From NCBI GenBank assembly GCA_963713695.1, contig CAVQMU010000005.1, positions 476,590 through 540,589 on the forward strand: a stretch of DNA of 64,000 bases, written 5' to 3'. Made by a program: the position numbers and the translations under genes. The stretch comes from Rhodoblastus sp963713695 (lineage in GTDB: Bacteria; Pseudomonadota; Alphaproteobacteria; Rhizobiales; Beijerinckiaceae). This document shows, one piece after another, positions 36,320-44,779 of this stretch. The notes beneath the pieces were generated by a model. The model did no database searches and was not told the origin of the DNA. It was given only the letters and a program-made list of their open reading frames with translations. The stretch's first letter is position 1, and each line of letters starts with the position of its first letter.

Positions 36320-37501
36320 GTCTCGACGAGGCCGGTGATGTCGCCGCTGACGACGTCGCCGAGGCCATGAGGAAGCGCCAGATATTCGGTTGAACGCATT
36401 TCGATCAGTCGCGAGGCCGTGCGGGCGAATTCGAAGGCCTCGCGGCCTTGTCCGGCAGGGTATAGCTGGCTTGGTTCGGCGGCGGCGGAGAGAAGCAACT
36501 TTACCCGCTGATCGTAGAGAGCGTCGATCAGGTTGATGAAACGCTTGGCCTCGTTGCGCTCTTCACCTTTGATGATTGGGACGTGGTCCACGATCAGATG
36601 TATGGAAATTCTCGGCGATGGTCAGGAAATCCGTGGCGCCGAGCGGCTGCTTGCATAGATCCGCGTAGTCGAAACGCGCCACATGGCCTGCCGCCTGCGG
36701 CACGAAAACGTCGCGGCCGAGCAAGGGAAGCCGCATGGGCATCCCCTTCTCGACGCCGGTCAGCGACAGGAATGCCTTGGTGAGGGCTGCATCCGCCACG
36801 ACGTCGGCGGGCGTGTGATAGACAGGGGCGTCGCCGAGTTTTTCAAGACGGAAGTCAGTGCGCGAATCCAGTTCCACGACATCCATATTGTTCCGGATCA
36901 TGGAGATGAAGGGCAGGAACAGGGCGCGGTTGAGACCGTCCTTGTAGAGATAGGGAGGTTCGACGTTCGACGTGGCGACGACGATGGTCTTCTGGGCCCA
37001 CAGGGCCTGGAACAGCCGGCCGAGAATCATCGCGTCGGCAATGTCGGTGACGGCGAATTCATCAAAACAAAGGAGCTTCGCATCTTTTGCGAGATCCTCG
37101 GCGACGGGAACGATCGGGTCGTCGCCTTTGACCTCACCCGCTTTTTTCTTCTGCCGCCACGCAAAGATCCGGCGGTGGGCGTCTGCCATGAAGGCATGAA
37201 AATGCACGCGGCGCTTGGGCCCGACCGAAACCGCGTCGTAGAACAGGTCCATCAGCATGGTCTTGCCGCGACCGACCGACCCCCAGATGTAGAGGCCCTT
37301 GGGCGGCGGCGCCGCGGCGCGGCGGGCGCCGAACATCCAGCCAAGCGCGCTCGACTTTTTTGCGAGCTGGGTTTCTTCAATCAGTTGACACAAATCATCA
37401 AGTTTTCGGACGATGGCGACCTGATGCGCGTCCCGTTCGATGCGACCCTGGCCCACGAGCGAGTCGTACCTATCGATGATCGTGGGGCGAAAAGGGTCCA
37501 T
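36316..37501 (-). CDS. zapE: Cell division protein ZapE (AFG1-like ATPase), one +1 frameshift
   Basis: A P-loop ATPase that acts at the division site and in membrane-protein quality control; related to mitochondrial AFG1. Walker A is in GLYIWGSVGRGKTMLMDLFYDAV and Walker B in KLLCFDEFAVTDIADAMILGRL; VVATSNVEPPYLYKDGLNR is the sensor region. An extra base near 36597 splits the end of the family motif ENFHT-IVDHVPIIKGEERNEAKRFINLIDALYD. With it removed the protein is 394 residues. ATG 37501 follows GGAAGGCC; an in-frame start 96 bases further up lacks family similarity. It is followed by the overlapping TetR gene. Confidence 0.92.
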
Positions 37502-37709
37502 CAGGGCCTTCCGAACTGCGCCTTCCGCGTGTAGCGGCGCGGTAGGGGGCTGGCAACCTAACCTTTCGCCGAATCCGGTAAATGGCGATGACGCCATCCA
37601 CAGCCCTTTTGGTCATGAAATCTTGCGCGCTCGGGGGCAGGCGATAATATCAGCCCCCTGACAGCAGTCAGCAAGCGAAAGCGATTCGCGGCGTTCGCGC
37701 AGCAGGAGA

Positions 37710-38303
37710 ATGTCCTTGACCAAGATGCGCCCGCAAGGAGAATCCGCAGCTCCGGAGAACGGCCGGCGCCGCCCTCGCCCGCTGGAGCTGTCCGGTGAAA
37801 ACGGGGACATTTCCGTTTTGCTGCGGCAGGCTGCGGGTGCGCAGCGCCTGGCGGAAGAGCGACTTCTAGCCGATCTCGGGGTCACGCCGCCTCAGCTGGC
37901 GGCAATGGCCTTGATCGGTGCGGTTCCCGGGATCCTCGCGGCGGATCTCGCCAGGAAATCAAGGCTTACGCCCCAAACGGTCAGTCTCATCGTCGCCAAT
38001 CTGCGCCGCGGCGGCCTTGTCCGAGAGGAAAACGGCGGCTTTGCAGCGACAAAAAGATCAAAGCCGGAAAATGGACCCCTGATCCTGTTCGATCGGATCG
38101 AAAAAGGCTCCAGGGCGCAGCCGCTGGCCTTGACGACGCAAGGCGAAAGCGTGTTGCGCATGGGCCGCGAAAGAGTTGAGGCGGCGAGCGCGCGACTGGT
38201 GGAGGGAATGCGGCCGAAGCGCGAGCGCGCCTTGCGTCGCTGGCTCGCCGGACTGATCGCCGGGCTTGAGGCGCCCGGCGATTTCGATTCCGACGACCTA
38301 TAG
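37710..38303 (+). CDS. MarR-like winged-helix regulator
   Basis: About 195 residues. The middle holds a MarR-type winged helix: LLRQAAGAQRLAEERLLADLGVTPPQLAAMALI, ILAADLARKSRLTPQTVSLIVANLRRGGLVREE, then a wing and PLALTTQGESVLRMGRERVEAASARLVEGM. The N-terminal 30 residues are Arg/Pro-rich and probably unstructured. The start is uncertain: AGGAG at 37704-37708 fits TTG 37716 better than ATG 37710, which lies only one base after it; ATG 37725 is a third choice. The 3' end overlaps the convergent EVE gene by six bases. Targets and ligand are unknown. Confidence 0.8.
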   Translation: MSLTKMRPQGESAAPENGRRRPRPLELSGENGDISVLLRQAAGAQRLAEERLLADLGVTPPQLAAMALIGAVPGILAADLARKSRLTPQTVSLIVANLRRGGLVREENGGFAATKRSKPENGPLILFDRIEKGSRAQPLALTTQGESVLRMGRERVEAASARLVEGMRPKRERALRRWLAGLIAGLEAPGDFDSDDL

Positions 38304-38723
38304 GCCGCCAAGCCGGCGGATCGTCCGCCAATGCTCTGGGGAAACCGGTTGCACAGACAGCCGGGTCAGTTTGACCAGCGCCATGTCGCCAAATTGCGGA
38401 TCGGCCTTGACCTGTTCAAGCGTCACCGGTTTTTTCAGGGCTTCGACGGCGCGCACGTCCACCATGCCGAACTTGCCACTCGCATCGGTTGGGTCAGGAT
38501 GAAAGGTCTTGATGACTTCGACGATGCCGACAATCTCCTTGCCGACGTTGGAATGATAAAAGAAGGCCTGGTCGCCCACTTGCATTGCCATCATTTGCTG
38601 CTTGGCCAGATGATTGCGAACTCCTGTCCAGCCGGTTCCCGCGGCCCCCGCGGCGACCATCTGGTCCCAGGACCAGGCATCCGGCTCGCTCTTGACCAGC
38701 CAATAGCTCTTTTTCGCCCTCAT
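38298..38723 (-). CDS. EVE domain protein
   Basis: A 141-residue single EVE domain: YWLVKSEPDAWSWDQM, TGWTGVRNHLAKQQMMAMQVGDQAFFYHSN, GIVEVIKTFHPDPTDASGKFGMVDVRAVEALKKPVTL. EVE belongs to the PUA-like fold, whose members read modified bases in DNA or RNA (human THYN1 binds modified cytosine). Stand-alone bacterial copies such as this are common housekeeping-type genes. Its start overlaps the YciI stop (ATGA), and the gpsA and tsaD genes follow upstream, an order common in Hyphomicrobiales. Confidence 0.93.
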   Translation of the reverse strand: MRAKKSYWLVKSEPDAWSWDQMVAAGAAGTGWTGVRNHLAKQQMMAMQVGDQAFFYHSNVGKEIVGIVEVIKTFHPDPTDASGKFGMVDVRAVEALKKPVTLEQVKADPQFGDMALVKLTRLSVQPVSPEHWRTIRRLGGL

Positions 38724-39007
38724 GCCAGCGTGGCCCCGACCACGGGCCGAAAGGGACGCAAATCGACGGATGAGAAAAGGCCGGCTTTCGCGTAGGGGTC
38801 TTCGTCGAGAAAAGCGCGCGCCTCGGCCTCCCCGGCGCAGGCGACGACCAGCATCGACCCGCAGGGTTGGCCGGCTGCGTCGAGAAAGGGGCCGCCAAGC
38901 TTCACCATCCCCGCCTTTTCCGCGAGAAAGGCCAGGTGGGCGGCTCGGACGTCAAGCCTTTTCGCGAGGGAATCCGGCTTGTCTAGGCAGATTGCGACAA
39001 AATGCAT
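38720..39007 (-). CDS. YciI family protein
   Basis: A 95-residue ferredoxin-like-fold protein: MHFVAICLDKPDSLAKRLDVRAAHLAFL, GGPFLDAAGQPCGSMLVVACAGEAEARAFLDEDPYAKAGLFSSVDLRPFR. The His in the HLAFL helix and the DPYAKAGLF motif are the conserved YciI features; the family is proposed to include small-molecule hydrolases or isomerases but is poorly characterised. Translation is coupled to the EVE gene downstream. Confidence 0.92.
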   Translation of the reverse strand: MHFVAICLDKPDSLAKRLDVRAAHLAFLAEKAGMVKLGGPFLDAAGQPCGSMLVVACAGEAEARAFLDEDPYAKAGLFSSVDLRPFRPVVGATLA

Positions 39008-39216
39008 CAGGGCTCCAAAAAATATCAGGATGGCGGAACGACTTTTCCGCCAAATGCTTGCATGGGAGCGTAGTTCAATTCAACCGCTCGTGTCAGGGAA
39101 ATTTCCGTTTTCGTGTTGTAACTGTCTTACCTTGGCCCTAGCCTGCGCAGCGCTTCCGACGCCGCAACGACGGCCGGACCGCGTGAGTTAACTTTTTTAA
39201 CAGGGCAGGAACTCCC

Positions 39217-39651
39217 ATGAGCATTTTCGGAAACATCATCGGAAAAATTTTTGGCACGACCCCGGCTGAAGCCGCTCCCGTCGCCGCCGCCGCCCCGGCG
39301 CCCGACGCCGCCGCTCCCGCCGCCGACCCGGCTCAGGTCGCCGCCGCCGCTGGCGCGCCTGCGACCGTCCCGGCCGATGTCGCCGCCAATGTCGACATCG
39401 TCGCCGTCCTCGACGATCTCGACGACAAGAACCCAGAGACCCTCGACTGGCGCTCCTCCATCGTCGACCTGCTCAAGGTCCTTGGCCTCGATTCCAGCCT
39501 CACCGCCCGCAAGCAGCTCGCCTCCGAGCTGAAATATGATGGCGACACCAGCGATTCCGCGGCCATGAACGTCTGGCTGCACAAAAAGGTCATCGACCTC
39601 GTCGCGGCCAATGGCGGCAAGGTCCCCGGCGACCTCCTCGCCAAAAAGTGA
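39217..39651 (+). CDS. DUF3597 domain protein
   Basis: A 144-residue protein. It begins MSIFGNIIGKIFGT, then has a 45-residue Ala/Pro-rich linker, then the DUF3597 domain: VDIVAVLDDLDDKNPETLDWRSSIVDLLKVLGLDSSLTARKQLASELKY and AMNVWLHKKVIDLVAANGGKVP. The domain resembles small LysM-like or helical add-on domains, but function is unknown. GGCAGGA seven bases upstream is a good binding site. It stands alone, convergent with gpsA, with its own 200-base upstream region. The layout suggests a separately controlled gene. Confidence 0.87.
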   Translation: MSIFGNIIGKIFGTTPAEAAPVAAAAPAPDAAAPAADPAQVAAAAGAPATVPADVAANVDIVAVLDDLDDKNPETLDWRSSIVDLLKVLGLDSSLTARKQLASELKYDGDTSDSAAMNVWLHKKVIDLVAANGGKVPGDLLAKK

Positions 39652-39684
39652 TTTTCTGCCGGCGCGCCGTTTCGAGGGCGTCGG

Positions 39685-40687
39685 TCATCCTTCCGCCTTG
39701 AACGGTCGGCTCATCAGGGCTTCGATGGCAGCGCCAACCTCGATACGGCCTTCGATTATGGCCGTCACCGCTTCGGCAATCGGCATTTCGACGCCAGAGT
39801 TCCCGCGCCTTTTGCGTCAGGACCGACGCCGTCCAGGCGCCCTTCGGTCAAGCTGCCATGCCCGGCCGACTGCGGCTTTTCGCCGCTCCCGATGGCAAAA
39901 CCCAGCGAATAATTGCGCGATTGCGGCGAGGAACAGGTCAGGGCGAGGTCGCCGAGCCCGCACAGGCCCATGATCGTTTCCGGCATCGCGCCCTGGGCGC
40001 GGGCGAAGCGCATCATTTCGGCGAAACCGCGCGCCAGCAGCGCCGCATGCGCGCTCGCGCCCAAGTTCCGCGCCCGAGCGCGACGCCGCAGGCGATGGCG
40101 AGCACATTTTTGGCCGCGCCGCCGATTTCGACGCCGATCACGTCGTTTGACCGGTAGAGCCGGAAATGCGGCGCCGCCAATCGCGCGCATAAGCTTTCGG
40201 CCAATGCGATGCTGTTCCGCCGCCAACGTCACCGCCGTCGGCAGCCCGCGCGCCAGATCGGCGGCGAAGCTCGGCCCGGAGAGCGCCGCTGCCGGCTGGC
40301 CCGGCAGGACCTCGGCGAGACACGTCGCGCATGAAAAGGCCGCTGTCCCTCTCGATGCCCTTGGCGCAACTGACGATGGCGGTCCTTGGCCGCAGATGTC
40401 CGCGCATGAGCGTCGCTGTCTGGCGCATGGTCTGGGCGGGAACGACGGCCAGCACATGATCGGCGTCGCCAACGCAGGCGATGTCGGCGACGGTTCGACC
40501 TGTTCGCGCCAACATGACGCCGGGCAGGCGGCGCTCGTTGCGCCGCGTTTCGCGCATGGCCAGCGACATGCTCGGGATCATCGCGCCCAGAGCTAGACCT
40601 TGTCGTGCGAGGGCGCCGCCATATTCGGCCAGGGCCGTGCCCCAGGCGCCGGCGCCAAGCACGGCGAGTGTGCGATGCCTTTGTCAT
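39685..40687 (-). CDS. gpsA: Glycerol-3-phosphate dehydrogenase (NAD(P)+), at least seven frameshifts
   Basis: GpsA makes sn-glycerol-3-phosphate for phospholipids. The gene must be pieced together: MTKASHT, LAVLGAGAWGTALAEYGGALARQG, WARDPEHV, MRETRRNERRLPGVML, ADHVLAVVPAQTMRQTATLM, IVSCAKGIERDSGLFM, LAEVLPGQPAAALSGPSFAADLARGLPTAVTL, LCARLAAPHFRLYRSNDVIGVEIGGAAKNVLAIACGVALG, GASAHAALLARGFAEMMRFARAQGA, MGLCGLGDLALTCSSPQSRNYSLG and a C-terminus ending MSRPFKAEG. All expected motifs are present in order, and the corrected length is about 330 residues. The shifts that I could place are mainly extra single bases. The ATG overlaps the stop of the PLD gene. Confidence 0.82.
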
Positions 40688-41246
40688 TGCTCGGCTTCCT
40701 GATTGTCGCGCCGCGCCCAGAGCGTTTCGAAATGGCGGGTAAAATCCCGAGCCGCCGTCGGGCTGTCGATGACGACGATATCGTTGTCCTGCCGGGTTTC
40801 GCCGGACCAGGAGAAATTGGTCGATCCCGTGCGCAGCCAGCGTCCGTCCACGGCATAGGCCTTCAAATGCATGAGATCGTTTTGCTCGGGCTTGATCTTG
40901 CCGCGCACGTTGGGCTGGTGGATCAGAGCCAGCACATTGTCGTTGACTCCGCCGATGCGGCGAAATTGTTCGGGATCGAAATAAATCCGCACTTGCACGC
41001 CCCGCGTCGCGGCCGCGGAGAGCGCCTCGATCACTCTGCTGGTCGCTCAGCACATAGGCGGCCATGTCGATAGTCTTCGCGCCTGTGCCGATCAGTTCTG
41101 GATCGATGACGTCAAAGCCGGGCGCCGGGCCCATAGGCGATCCGCACCGGAGCGACCACGGACTTGCGCGTTTGCAGGAAGGCTCGCGGTCCCGCGATCG
41201 CCACGACCATCGCTCCTGCAAGCAGGAAAAATTGGATCGCGCGCAT
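40684..41246 (-). CDS. Small PLD-family (HKD) protein, two frameshifts
   Basis: About 186 residues. An N-terminal hydrophobic leader (MRAIQFFLLAGAMVVAIAGPRAFL) suggests export or membrane anchoring. One phospholipase D half follows: FDVIDPELIGTGAKTIDMAAYVLSD, VIEALSAAATRGVQVRIYFDPEQF, then the HKD motif in DLMHLKAYAVDGRWLRTGSTNFSWSGETRQDNDIVVID. A single HKD means it would act as a dimer, as in the Nuc nuclease. Frame changes lie near 41125 and 41037. It is set between tsaD (5 bases) and gpsA (overlap). Substrate (DNA or phospholipid) is unknown. Confidence 0.82.
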
Positions 41247-41250
41247 AGGT

Positions 41251-42324
41251 TCAGGCCTTGCCGTGCCAGCGGGGATCTTGGCTCGAATCGAGCGGCCAGC
41301 GCGGCCGCGCGGCGAAATCCATGCCGTCGATGAGGCCGAGGCGAAAGCGCTCGAGCCCGGCCCATGCGATCATCGCGCCATTGTCGGTGCAAAGACCGGC
41401 CGGCGGCAAGGCGAGCTTCAGGCCGGCTTCGGCGCAGAAGCCGCGCCAGCGCGCGGCGGATCGCGCCATTGGCGGCGACGCCGCCCGCGGCGACCAGCGC
41501 ATGTGGGCGGCCGCGGCGCTCGGCCAGCAAGCGCAAGGCGGCGCGGCAGCGGTCGACGATCACGTCGACCGCGGCCGCCTGGAACGAGGCGCAGAGATCG
41601 GCGACGTCGGTCATCGGTCAGCGGCGCGATGCGCTCGGCTTCCAGCCGCACCGCCGTCTTCAGGCCGGAAAAGGAAAAGTCGGGGTTCTGCCGTCCGACC
41701 ATCGGGCGGGGGAAGTCGAATCGCGTCGGGATCGCCATTCTCGGCCGCCTGTTCGACGCGCGGGCCGCCGGGATAGGGCAGGCCGAGCAGTTTGGCGGCC
41801 TTGTCGAAGGCTTCGCCGACGGCGTCGTCCACCGTCGAGCCGAGCCGCGATAGTCGCCGACGCCGTTCACCGCGACGAGCTGGCTGTGGCCGCCCGAGAC
41901 CAGCAGCAGCAGATAGGGAAAGTCGACGCCGTCGGTCAGCCGCGGCGTCAAGCGCATGGGCTTCGAGATGGTTGACGGCGACGAAGGGCTTGTTCGCCGC
42001 CAGCGCCATCGCCTTGCCGGTGGTCAGCCCGACCATCACGCCGCCGATCAGGCCCGGGCCCGGCGGCGGCGGCGATGGCGTCGAGATCGTCCACGCCGCA
42101 GCCGGCCTCATCAAGCGCGCGGCGGATCAGCTGGTCGAGCACTTCGATATGCGCGCGCGCGGCGATTTCCGGCACCACGCCGCCATAGGCCGCATGTTCG
42201 GCGATCTGGCTGAGCACAGCGTTGGACAGGATCTCGCCGCGCCCGTCGAATCGGTTTCGACCACGGCCGCGGCGGTTTCGTCGCAGGTGCTTTCGATGCC
42301 CAGAACGCGCAAACCCGCCCGCAT
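41251..42324 (-). CDS. tsaD: tRNA t6A threonylcarbamoyltransferase TsaD, about seven frameshifts
   Basis: TsaD transfers threonylcarbamoyl to A37 of tRNAs reading ANN codons. Family motifs appear in the right order across changing frames: MRAGLRVLGIESTCDETAAAVVETD, LSQIAEHAAYGGVVPEIAARAHIEVLDQL, GPGLIGGVMVGLTTGKAMALAANKPFVAVNHLEAHAL, PRLTDGVDFPYLLLLVSGGHSQLV, STVDDAVGEAFDKAAKLLGLPYPGGP, PDFSFSGLKTAVRLE, DLCASFQAAAVDVIVDR, LVAAGGVAANGAIR and the tail LCTDNGAMIAWAG. The metal-binding HLEAH and the GGH loop are present. Corrected length is about 350 residues. ATG 42324 starts the conserved region. It is divergent from hemC. Confidence 0.86.
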
Positions 42325-42431
42325 CGAATGACCCCGCTCCAGCCGCCCTGTCAGGCGGCGCGAAAAGTTTCGCCGGCTGCTTTCGCGGCCGCCGCGCTTT
42401 TCCCTATAGTCCGCCACCCGATCAAATCAAA

Positions 42432-43370
42432 ATGTCTTGGAGCGGAATTTTGGCGCCCTGGTTGAAAATTGGCACGCGCGGCAGTCCTCTGGCGCTGGCG
42501 CAGGCGCATGAGACGCGCCGCCGTCTCGCGCTTGTTCACGGCGCGCCCGAAGAGCATTTCGAAATTGTCGTCATCAAGACCAGCGGCGACATGATCCAGG
42601 ATCGTCCCCTGAGCGACGTCGGCGGCAAGGGTCTTTTTACCAAAGAGCTCGATCAGGCGCAGCTTGAAGGCGCGATCGACATAGCCGTCCATTCCGCCAA
42701 GGATCTGCCGACCCTGCTGCCTGAAGGACTGATCATCGGCGGCTACTTGCCGCGCGAGGACGTGCGCGACGCCTTTATCGGCGGCGCGGCGAAGACCTTG
42801 CAGGAGCTGCCGAAAGGCGCGCGCGTCGGTTCGGCCTCCCTGCGCCGGCAAGCGATGATCCGGCGGCTGAGGCCGGACCTCGTGGTCGAGCTTCTGCGCG
42901 GCAATGTGCAGACGCGCCTGCGAAAGGTCGAAAGCGGCGAGTTCGCCGCCACCCTTCTCGCTTTGGCCGGATTGAAACGCCTTGGCCTCGCTGACAAGGC
43001 GACTTCGATCCTGCCGCTGGACACTTTCCCGCCGGCTTGCGGCCAAGGCGCCATCGCCATCACGATCCGGGCCGAAGACGCGCGCATAAAGGACGATCTG
43101 GCGCAGATTTGCGACGCGGAGACCGGCCATGCGCTTGCAGCCGAGCGCGCCTTCCTCAATGTGCTCGACGGCTCCTGCCGCACGCCGATCGCCGGGCATG
43201 CCGTTGTCGCAGGAACGAGACTGAGCTTTTACGGGCTCGTCCTGCGCAAGGACGGGTCGGAGGCCTTCGAGGCTCGCGTCGCGGGTTTGGTCAAGGACGC
43301 TGTGGCCTTGGGCGAGACGGCGGCAAGAAATATCTTGAAAGACGCGCCGTCCGATCTCCTGAGCTTTTGA
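42432..43370 (+). CDS. hemC: Porphobilinogen deaminase (hydroxymethylbilane synthase)
   Basis: Joins four porphobilinogens into hydroxymethylbilane. About 312 residues. Motifs: KIGTRGSPLALAQAHETRRRL, ETSG-type VVIKTSGDMIQDRPLSDVGGKGLFTKELDQAQL, DIAVHSAKDLPTLLPEGL, RVGSASLRRQAMIRRLRPDLVVELLRGNVQTRLRKV, and the dipyrromethane-binding cysteine in VLDGSCRTPIAGHA (about residue 249). ATG 42432 is taken; TTG 42450, which has GGAGCGG just before it, is an alternative. hemD follows after five bases, so the two are co-transcribed. The conserved pairing with tsaD (divergent) is typical of the clade. Confidence 0.95.
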   Translation: MSWSGILAPWLKIGTRGSPLALAQAHETRRRLALVHGAPEEHFEIVVIKTSGDMIQDRPLSDVGGKGLFTKELDQAQLEGAIDIAVHSAKDLPTLLPEGLIIGGYLPREDVRDAFIGGAAKTLQELPKGARVGSASLRRQAMIRRLRPDLVVELLRGNVQTRLRKVESGEFAATLLALAGLKRLGLADKATSILPLDTFPPACGQGAIAITIRAEDARIKDDLAQICDAETGHALAAERAFLNVLDGSCRTPIAGHAVVAGTRLSFYGLVLRKDGSEAFEARVAGLVKDAVALGETAARNILKDAPSDLLSF

Positions 43371-43375
43371 CCGCC

Positions 43376-44083
43376 ATGCGCGTGCTGGTGACGCGACCCG
43401 AACGGCAGGCGGAGGCGACGGCGCAGCGACTGGCCGGACTGGGCCATCGGGCTTACGTCGCTCCCGTTCTCGAAATCGGGGCCACAGGAGCGCCCTTGCC
43501 GTCCGGGCCTTTCGACTTGCTGCTGGCCACCAGCGCAAGGGCGTTCGTACAGGCGCCGCTTCGAGCGAAAATTCTCCAGCTTCCGCTTGCCTGCGTTGGC
43601 CGAAAAACTGAGGACGCCGCGCGGGAGCTGGGTTTTTCGATTTTTTGCGTCGCGCCCGACAGCGATGCGCTCGCCAAACAGCTCGTCAGCCTAGGTGAAG
43701 CGAAAGCGGCGCTTTACCTCGCGGGACGGGAACGCAAACACGATTTGGAAGTGCTTTTGCGGGAGAAGGGCTGGCGCGTCGCGGTTTGCGAAACCTATGA
43801 AGCGCGCAAGGTTTCAGCTTGGCCGGACGAGATTCGCGGCGCGCTGGCGCGGCGCGAAATCGAGGCCGTTCTGCACTATTCGCCCCGCAGCGCCGCAATC
43901 GCCCTCGAGCTGATAGGGCGCGAGGCGGCGAAGTCCTTGATTCACTGCTGCCTGGCTCCGGACGTCGCCTCCGTCTGCAGGAATTGGGCGCCATCGGGCC
44001 AGATACTCGCCGCTTCCCATCCCGACGAAGACTCGTTAATGACCCTGCTTCGGTCGCGGGGCGCGGACCTGGGAGACGAGTGA
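43376..44083 (+). CDS. hemD: Uroporphyrinogen-III synthase
   Basis: A 235-residue protein with the weakly conserved HemD pattern: MRVLVTRPERQAEATAQRLAGLGHRAYVAPVLEI, FDLLLATSARAF, ACVGRKTEDAARELGF, ALYLAGRERKHDLEVLLREKGWRVAVCETYEA and VLHYSPRSAAIALEL. It inverts ring D and closes hydroxymethylbilane to uroporphyrinogen III. Position directly after hemC supports the assignment. The family usually shows low identity, but the Y in CETYEA and the S in HYSPRSA motif are the expected landmarks. Confidence 0.92.
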   Translation: MRVLVTRPERQAEATAQRLAGLGHRAYVAPVLEIGATGAPLPSGPFDLLLATSARAFVQAPLRAKILQLPLACVGRKTEDAARELGFSIFCVAPDSDALAKQLVSLGEAKAALYLAGRERKHDLEVLLREKGWRVAVCETYEARKVSAWPDEIRGALARREIEAVLHYSPRSAAIALELIGREAAKSLIHCCLAPDVASVCRNWAPSGQILAASHPDEDSLMTLLRSRGADLGDE

Positions 44084-44085
44084 GC

Positions 44086-44625
44086 ATGAAATTCCGCGCC
44101 GCCGCATTTTATGCGGTTATCCTGGCGTCGACCGCGACGGCGATGGCCGCTGCGCCAAAGCGTCCTGTCGTCAAGCCTCCACTAGCCAAGCCTCCTGTCG
44201 CCAACCATCCTGCCGCCGTTGGTCCTGTCGGACTTTGGCGCGTGGCGGACGGCTCGGCGGTGATCAAGATCAAGCCCTGTAGTCAAGATCTCTGTGGCTT
44301 CGTTGCGGAGGCGCCGCCGCCGGCGGAGGGCGAAAAAGCTGCGGTCGGCCAGCAGATCCTCATGGGCATGCGTCTGGACGGCGCGGTCTGGCGCGGCCCC
44401 ATCTTCAATCTCGACGATGGCAACAAATATGACGGCGAAATATCGCTGGAAGACGCCGATCATTTGAAGATCAAGGGCTGCGTGCTCGGCGGCGGCCTGT
44501 GCGGGGGGGAGACCTGGAAAAGGGAAGCCGCCCCGCGGCGCGTTGACAAGCAGGCGCCCCCCTTCTATTTCTCGCGCGGAATCTCGGCCTTTTTCGTGAA
44601 GTTTGCGGCGCTTTTTGACAGATGA
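44086..44625 (+). CDS. DUF2147 domain secreted protein
   Basis: A 179-residue protein. Residues 1-24 are a signal peptide (MKFRAAAFYAVILASTATAMAA). A Pro/Lys/Val-rich stretch follows, then the DUF2147 domain: GPVGLWRVADGSAVIKIKPCSQDLCGFVAEA, GRQ-like QQILMGMRLDGAVWRGPIFNLDDGNKYDGEISLEDADHLKIKGCVLGGGLCGGETWKR. The paired cysteines probably form disulfides in the periplasm. Function is unknown; related proteins occur widely in proteobacteria. It starts two bases after hemD and ends about 150 bases before secA. In relatives the slot after hemCD often carries a Mic60/mitofilin-like gene instead. Confidence 0.87.
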   Translation: MKFRAAAFYAVILASTATAMAAAPKRPVVKPPLAKPPVANHPAAVGPVGLWRVADGSAVIKIKPCSQDLCGFVAEAPPPAEGEKAAVGQQILMGMRLDGAVWRGPIFNLDDGNKYDGEISLEDADHLKIKGCVLGGGLCGGETWKREAAPRRVDKQAPPFYFSRGISAFFVKFAALFDR

Positions 44626-44779
44626 AGGTCGTCGCATCCGTGAAAGAGGCGCTGCGTCTTGTTATCGGCGCGATGGCTCCCGACATTGGGGCGGCGCTCA
44701 AGCGCCGCGCCTTTCGCGGGAAGCGCTATTTTATTGCAGATCACGGCGCGTTACCGCGCCGTTCTGAAAGGTCGTCGGA

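Noticed and set aside
38298..39007. EVE and YciI genes as a modified-base defence module
   Set aside because: The pair is a routine neighbour of gpsA/tsaD in the order, and no restriction partner is present.
32606..42324. Programmed ribosomal frameshifting or genuine pseudogene formation
   Set aside because: The shifts are many, lack slippery heptamers and pseudoknots, and hit several unrelated essential genes; error is the simpler explanation.
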